A stretch of 6,689 bases of DNA from Niveispirillum sp. Lineage in GTDB: Bacteria; Pseudomonadota; Alphaproteobacteria; Azospirillales; Azospirillaceae. Below the pieces are notes generated by a model. That model made no database searches and was not told where the DNA came from. It saw nothing but the letters and a program-made list of their open reading frames with translations. Positions 5,225 to 6,689 of the stretch are shown here, one piece after another (position 1 is the first letter of the stretch; each line of letters starts with the position of its first letter). The translations under genes and the position numbers were made by a program. The stretch spans positions 1 through 6,689 of the forward strand of contig JAEMSB010000267.1 of assembly GCA_016463045.1 (NCBI GenBank), read 5' to 3'.

Positions 5225-5245
5225 GGGCTAAAAAGCCCGGTTTTT
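5225..5245 (+). terminator. Terminator of the methyltransferase gene
   Basis: GGGCT (5225-5229) and AGCCC (5234-5238) form a short stem around AAAA, followed after GG by five T (5241-5245). It starts 4 bases after the stop codon. The stem is short but the T-run and position fit intrinsic termination. Confidence 0.65.
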
Positions 5246-5287
5246 GCGGCGCGGGAGGGGGTTGCATGGGGTGATGTACCTGTCCGG

Positions 5288-5316
5288 TTGACAGGGGGGC
5301 AACCCGCGACTATGTT
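5288..5316 (+). promoter_or_regulatory. rpmJ: Promoter of the L36 gene
   Basis: A perfect -35 box TTGACA (5288-5293), a 17-base spacer and TATGTT (5311-5316, four of six matches) make a near-consensus housekeeping-sigma promoter. Start of transcription near 5323 would leave a leader of about 36 bases before the L36 start codon. This is the best promoter in the window and suits a constitutive ribosomal gene. Confidence 0.75.
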
Positions 5317-5358
5317 CCGCGCCTCGCAAAGAACGCCTCCAGCGCCAGAGTGCTTATC

Positions 5359-5484
5359 ATGAAGATCGTGAATTCGCTGAAGTCGATGAAGACCCGCCAC
5401 AAGGCTTGCCGCGTCATCCGCCGCAAGGGCCGTGTCTACGTCATCAACAAGCTGAACCCGCGTTTCAAGGCCCGTCAGGGCTGA
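5359..5484 (+). CDS. rpmJ: 50S ribosomal protein L36, zinc-free (type B, YkgO-like) form
   Basis: This 41-residue basic protein of the large ribosomal subunit begins MKIVNSLKSMKTRHKACRV and ends NPRFKARQG, the usual alphaproteobacterial L36 sequence and length. The classical L36 (38 residues in E. coli) holds a zinc ion through three Cys and one His. Here only C17 remains, so this is the C-minus form that folds without zinc, often annotated ykgO or type B L36. The gene has its own near-consensus promoter and a strong terminator, so it is a single-gene unit separate from the spc-type ribosomal operon where many bacteria keep rpmJ. No Zur-like site was seen, so zinc control is not indicated. 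The ribosome site is weak (AGAG about 10 bases upstream). Identity is secure because the whole short protein matches the family end to end. Confidence 0.95.
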   Translation: MKIVNSLKSMKTRHKACRVIRRKGRVYVINKLNPRFKARQG

Positions 5485-5534
5485 TTGATCGCTGATTTGG
5501 TTTGCGCCGGGATGTAACAGTCCCGGCGGGCAGG

Positions 5535-5558
5535 AACCGCGCCTTTTGGCGCGGTTTT
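5535..5558 (+). terminator. Terminator of the L36 gene
   Basis: AACCGCGCC (5535-5543) and GGCGCGGTT (5548-5556) are exact reverse complements around TTTT, and T continues to 5558. The hairpin lies 50 bases after the L36 stop. The stem is strong and GC-rich and the T-tail short, so intrinsic termination is likely. Confidence 0.8.
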
Positions 5559-5563
5559 CGCGT

Positions 5564-5586
5564 TTGGGGGTTCCGCATCTCCCCAA
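5564..5586. repeat. Inverted repeat between the L36 terminator and glcD
   Basis: TTGGGG (5564-5569) and CCCCAA (5581-5586) are exact reverse complements, extended by one G-T pair, around a nine-base centre. It lies 45 bases before the glcD start and could be an operator or leader hairpin for glcD. No clear promoter boxes were found beside it. Confidence 0.3.
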
Positions 5587-5630
5587 CCCTGTCGCATGCT
5601 GTCCGCCCAGGCCAATGCCGGTGATGACCC

Positions 5631-6689
5631 ATGCCCACGATGCCCGCCCGCGATCCCGCTGCCCTGTCCAAGCGGCCTGAGCTTCTGCGCCGGCTGCGTG
5701 AGGCTGTGCCCGGTGGGGTGATCGCGGACGAGGCGTCGTTGCGCGCCTATGATACCGACGCGCTATCCGCTTATCGCCAGATGCCCATGCTGGTCACCCT
5801 GCCGCGCAATACGGCGGAGGTGGCTGCCGTGCTACGCATCTGTCACGCGATGGGGGTGAAGGTGGTGCCGCGCGGGGCCGGCACCGGCCTGTCGGGCGGT
5901 GCCCTGCCGCTGGCCGACGGGGTGCTGCTGGTCCTGACCAGGCTGTCGCGCATCCTGGAGATCGATTACGACAACCGCGCCGTGGTGGTGCAGCCGGGCG
6001 TCACCAACCTTGCCATCAGCCAGACGGTGGGCGAGCGTGGATTTTACTATGCGCCCGACCCGTCATCGCAGATCGCCTGTTCCATCGGCGGCAATGTCGC
6101 GGAAAATTCCGGCGGCGTGCATTGCCTGAAATATGGGGTGACGGCCAACAACCTGTTGGGTATCGAATTCGTCACCATGGAAGGCGAGGTGTTGCGCCTG
6201 GGTGGCAAGCATCTCGATTCGGGCCATTACGATCTGCTGGGTGTCATCACCGGATCGGAGGGGCTGCTGGGCGTCGTCACGGAGGTGACGGTGCGCATCC
6301 TGCCCAGGCCGCCCGTGGCCCGCGCCCTGCTGGTCGGGTTTGACCGGACCGTTGATGCCGGCGACGCCGTGGCCGCCATCATCGCGGCGGGCATCATCCC
6401 CGCAGGCATGGAGATGATGGATCGCCCGGCCATCCATGCGGCCGAAGATTTCGTGAAGGCCGGATATCCGCGGGATGTCGAGGCACTGCTGATTGTGGAA
6501 CTGGACGGGCCGGCGGCAGAGGTGGATGCCCTGATCGCACAGGTGGCCGATATTACAACGGCCCATCAGGGACGCCCGCCAAGAATTTCCGGCAGCGAAT
6601 CGGAGCGGCTGGCCTTCTGGGCGGGCCGCAAGGCGGCCTTTCCCGCCGTGGGGCGGATCAGCCCGGACTATATCTGTATGGATGGCACC
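5631..6689 (+). CDS. glcD: Glycolate oxidase subunit GlcD, FAD-linked (3' end outside window)
   Basis: The frame is open for 353 codons to the window edge. GlcD is the FAD-binding catalytic subunit of the GlcDEF glycolate dehydrogenase, which oxidises glycolate to glyoxylate and passes electrons to the respiratory chain. The FAD-binding PCMH-type fold spans about residues 50-222, with VPRGAGTGLSGGALP (79-93), VQPGVTNLAIS (120-130), YYAPDPSSQIACSIGGN (139-155), ENSGGVHCLKYG (158-169) and ITGSEGLLGVVTEVTV (206-221). The FAD-oxidase C-terminal domain then begins, with MEMMDRPAIHAAEDF and FWAGRKAAFPAVGRISPDY visible. These blocks follow E. coli GlcD (499 residues) almost word for word, so about 145 residues should lie beyond the window. 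An in-frame TGA at 5625-5627 makes ATG 5631 the earliest ATG; M4 (5640) is the alternative. glcE and glcF are expected downstream. Other members of this family oxidise D-lactate, but the match to GlcD is closer. Confidence 0.93.
   Translation, partial: MPTMPARDPAALSKRPELLRRLREAVPGGVIADEASLRAYDTDALSAYRQMPMLVTLPRNTAEVAAVLRICHAMGVKVVPRGAGTGLSGGALPLADGVLLVLTRLSRILEIDYDNRAVVVQPGVTNLAISQTVGERGFYYAPDPSSQIACSIGGNVAENSGGVHCLKYGVTANNLLGIEFVTMEGEVLRLGGKHLDSGHYDLLGVITGSEGLLGVVTEVTVRILPRPPVARALLVGFDRTVDAGDAVAAIIAAGIIPAGMEMMDRPAIHAAEDFVKAGYPRDVEALLIVELDGPAAEVDALIAQVADITTAHQGRPPRISGSESERLAFWAGRKAAFPAVGRISPDYICMDGT

Noticed and set aside
5596..5640. Earlier ATG codons (5596, 5624) as a glcD start or leader peptide
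   Set aside because: Both are out of frame with glcD, and an in-frame TGA at 5625-5627 blocks any upstream start. No ribosome site supports a leader peptide.

Overview
The window reads as chromosome of a GC-rich alphaproteobacterium, most likely Rhodospirillales and perhaps the Azospirillum/Niveispirillum group. Pointers are strong G/C bias at third codon positions, a 41-residue L36 of the alphaproteobacterial zinc-free type, a double cold-shock-domain protein, a chemoreceptor tail of the kind these genomes carry in many copies, and GlcD. The lineage is inferred from gene style, not from a marker gene. No phage, transposon, CRISPR, tRNA or rRNA signal was seen.

Layout: (1) 1-786 (+), the C-terminal signalling half of a methyl-accepting chemotaxis protein, running in from the left. 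(2) 787-943, a convergent intergenic gap with two perfect hairpins, one behind each flanking gene. (3) 944-2710 (-), a complete exported gamma-glutamyltransferase (ggt). (4) 2711-3194, a non-coding gap of 484 bases with a palindrome, a candidate ggt promoter, a dispersed-repeat-like inverted repeat and a strong terminator for the cold-shock gene. (5) 3195-3818 (-), a protein with two cold-shock domains joined by a glycine-rich DRFGG-repeat linker. (6) 3819-4228, a divergent gap of 410 bases with a possibly structured cold-shock leader and several hairpins ahead of the next gene. (7) 4229-5221 (+), a class I SAM-dependent methyltransferase of unknown substrate, with its own terminator. (8) 5359-5484 (+), ribosomal protein L36 as a single-gene unit with a near-consensus promoter and a terminator. 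(9) 5631-6689 (+), the N-terminal 353 codons of glycolate oxidase subunit GlcD, cut by the window edge.

The genes do not form an operon. Nearly every one has its own terminator, and their roles (chemotaxis, periplasmic glutathione breakdown, cold/RNA chaperoning, methylation, translation, glycolate oxidation) are separate. This is mostly ordinary core chromosome. The points most worth a second look are the pair of covarying hairpins at 796-824 and 915-941, the glycine-rich linker and possible structured leader of the cold-shock gene, the operator-like palindrome upstream of ggt, and the substitutions in the ggt active site.
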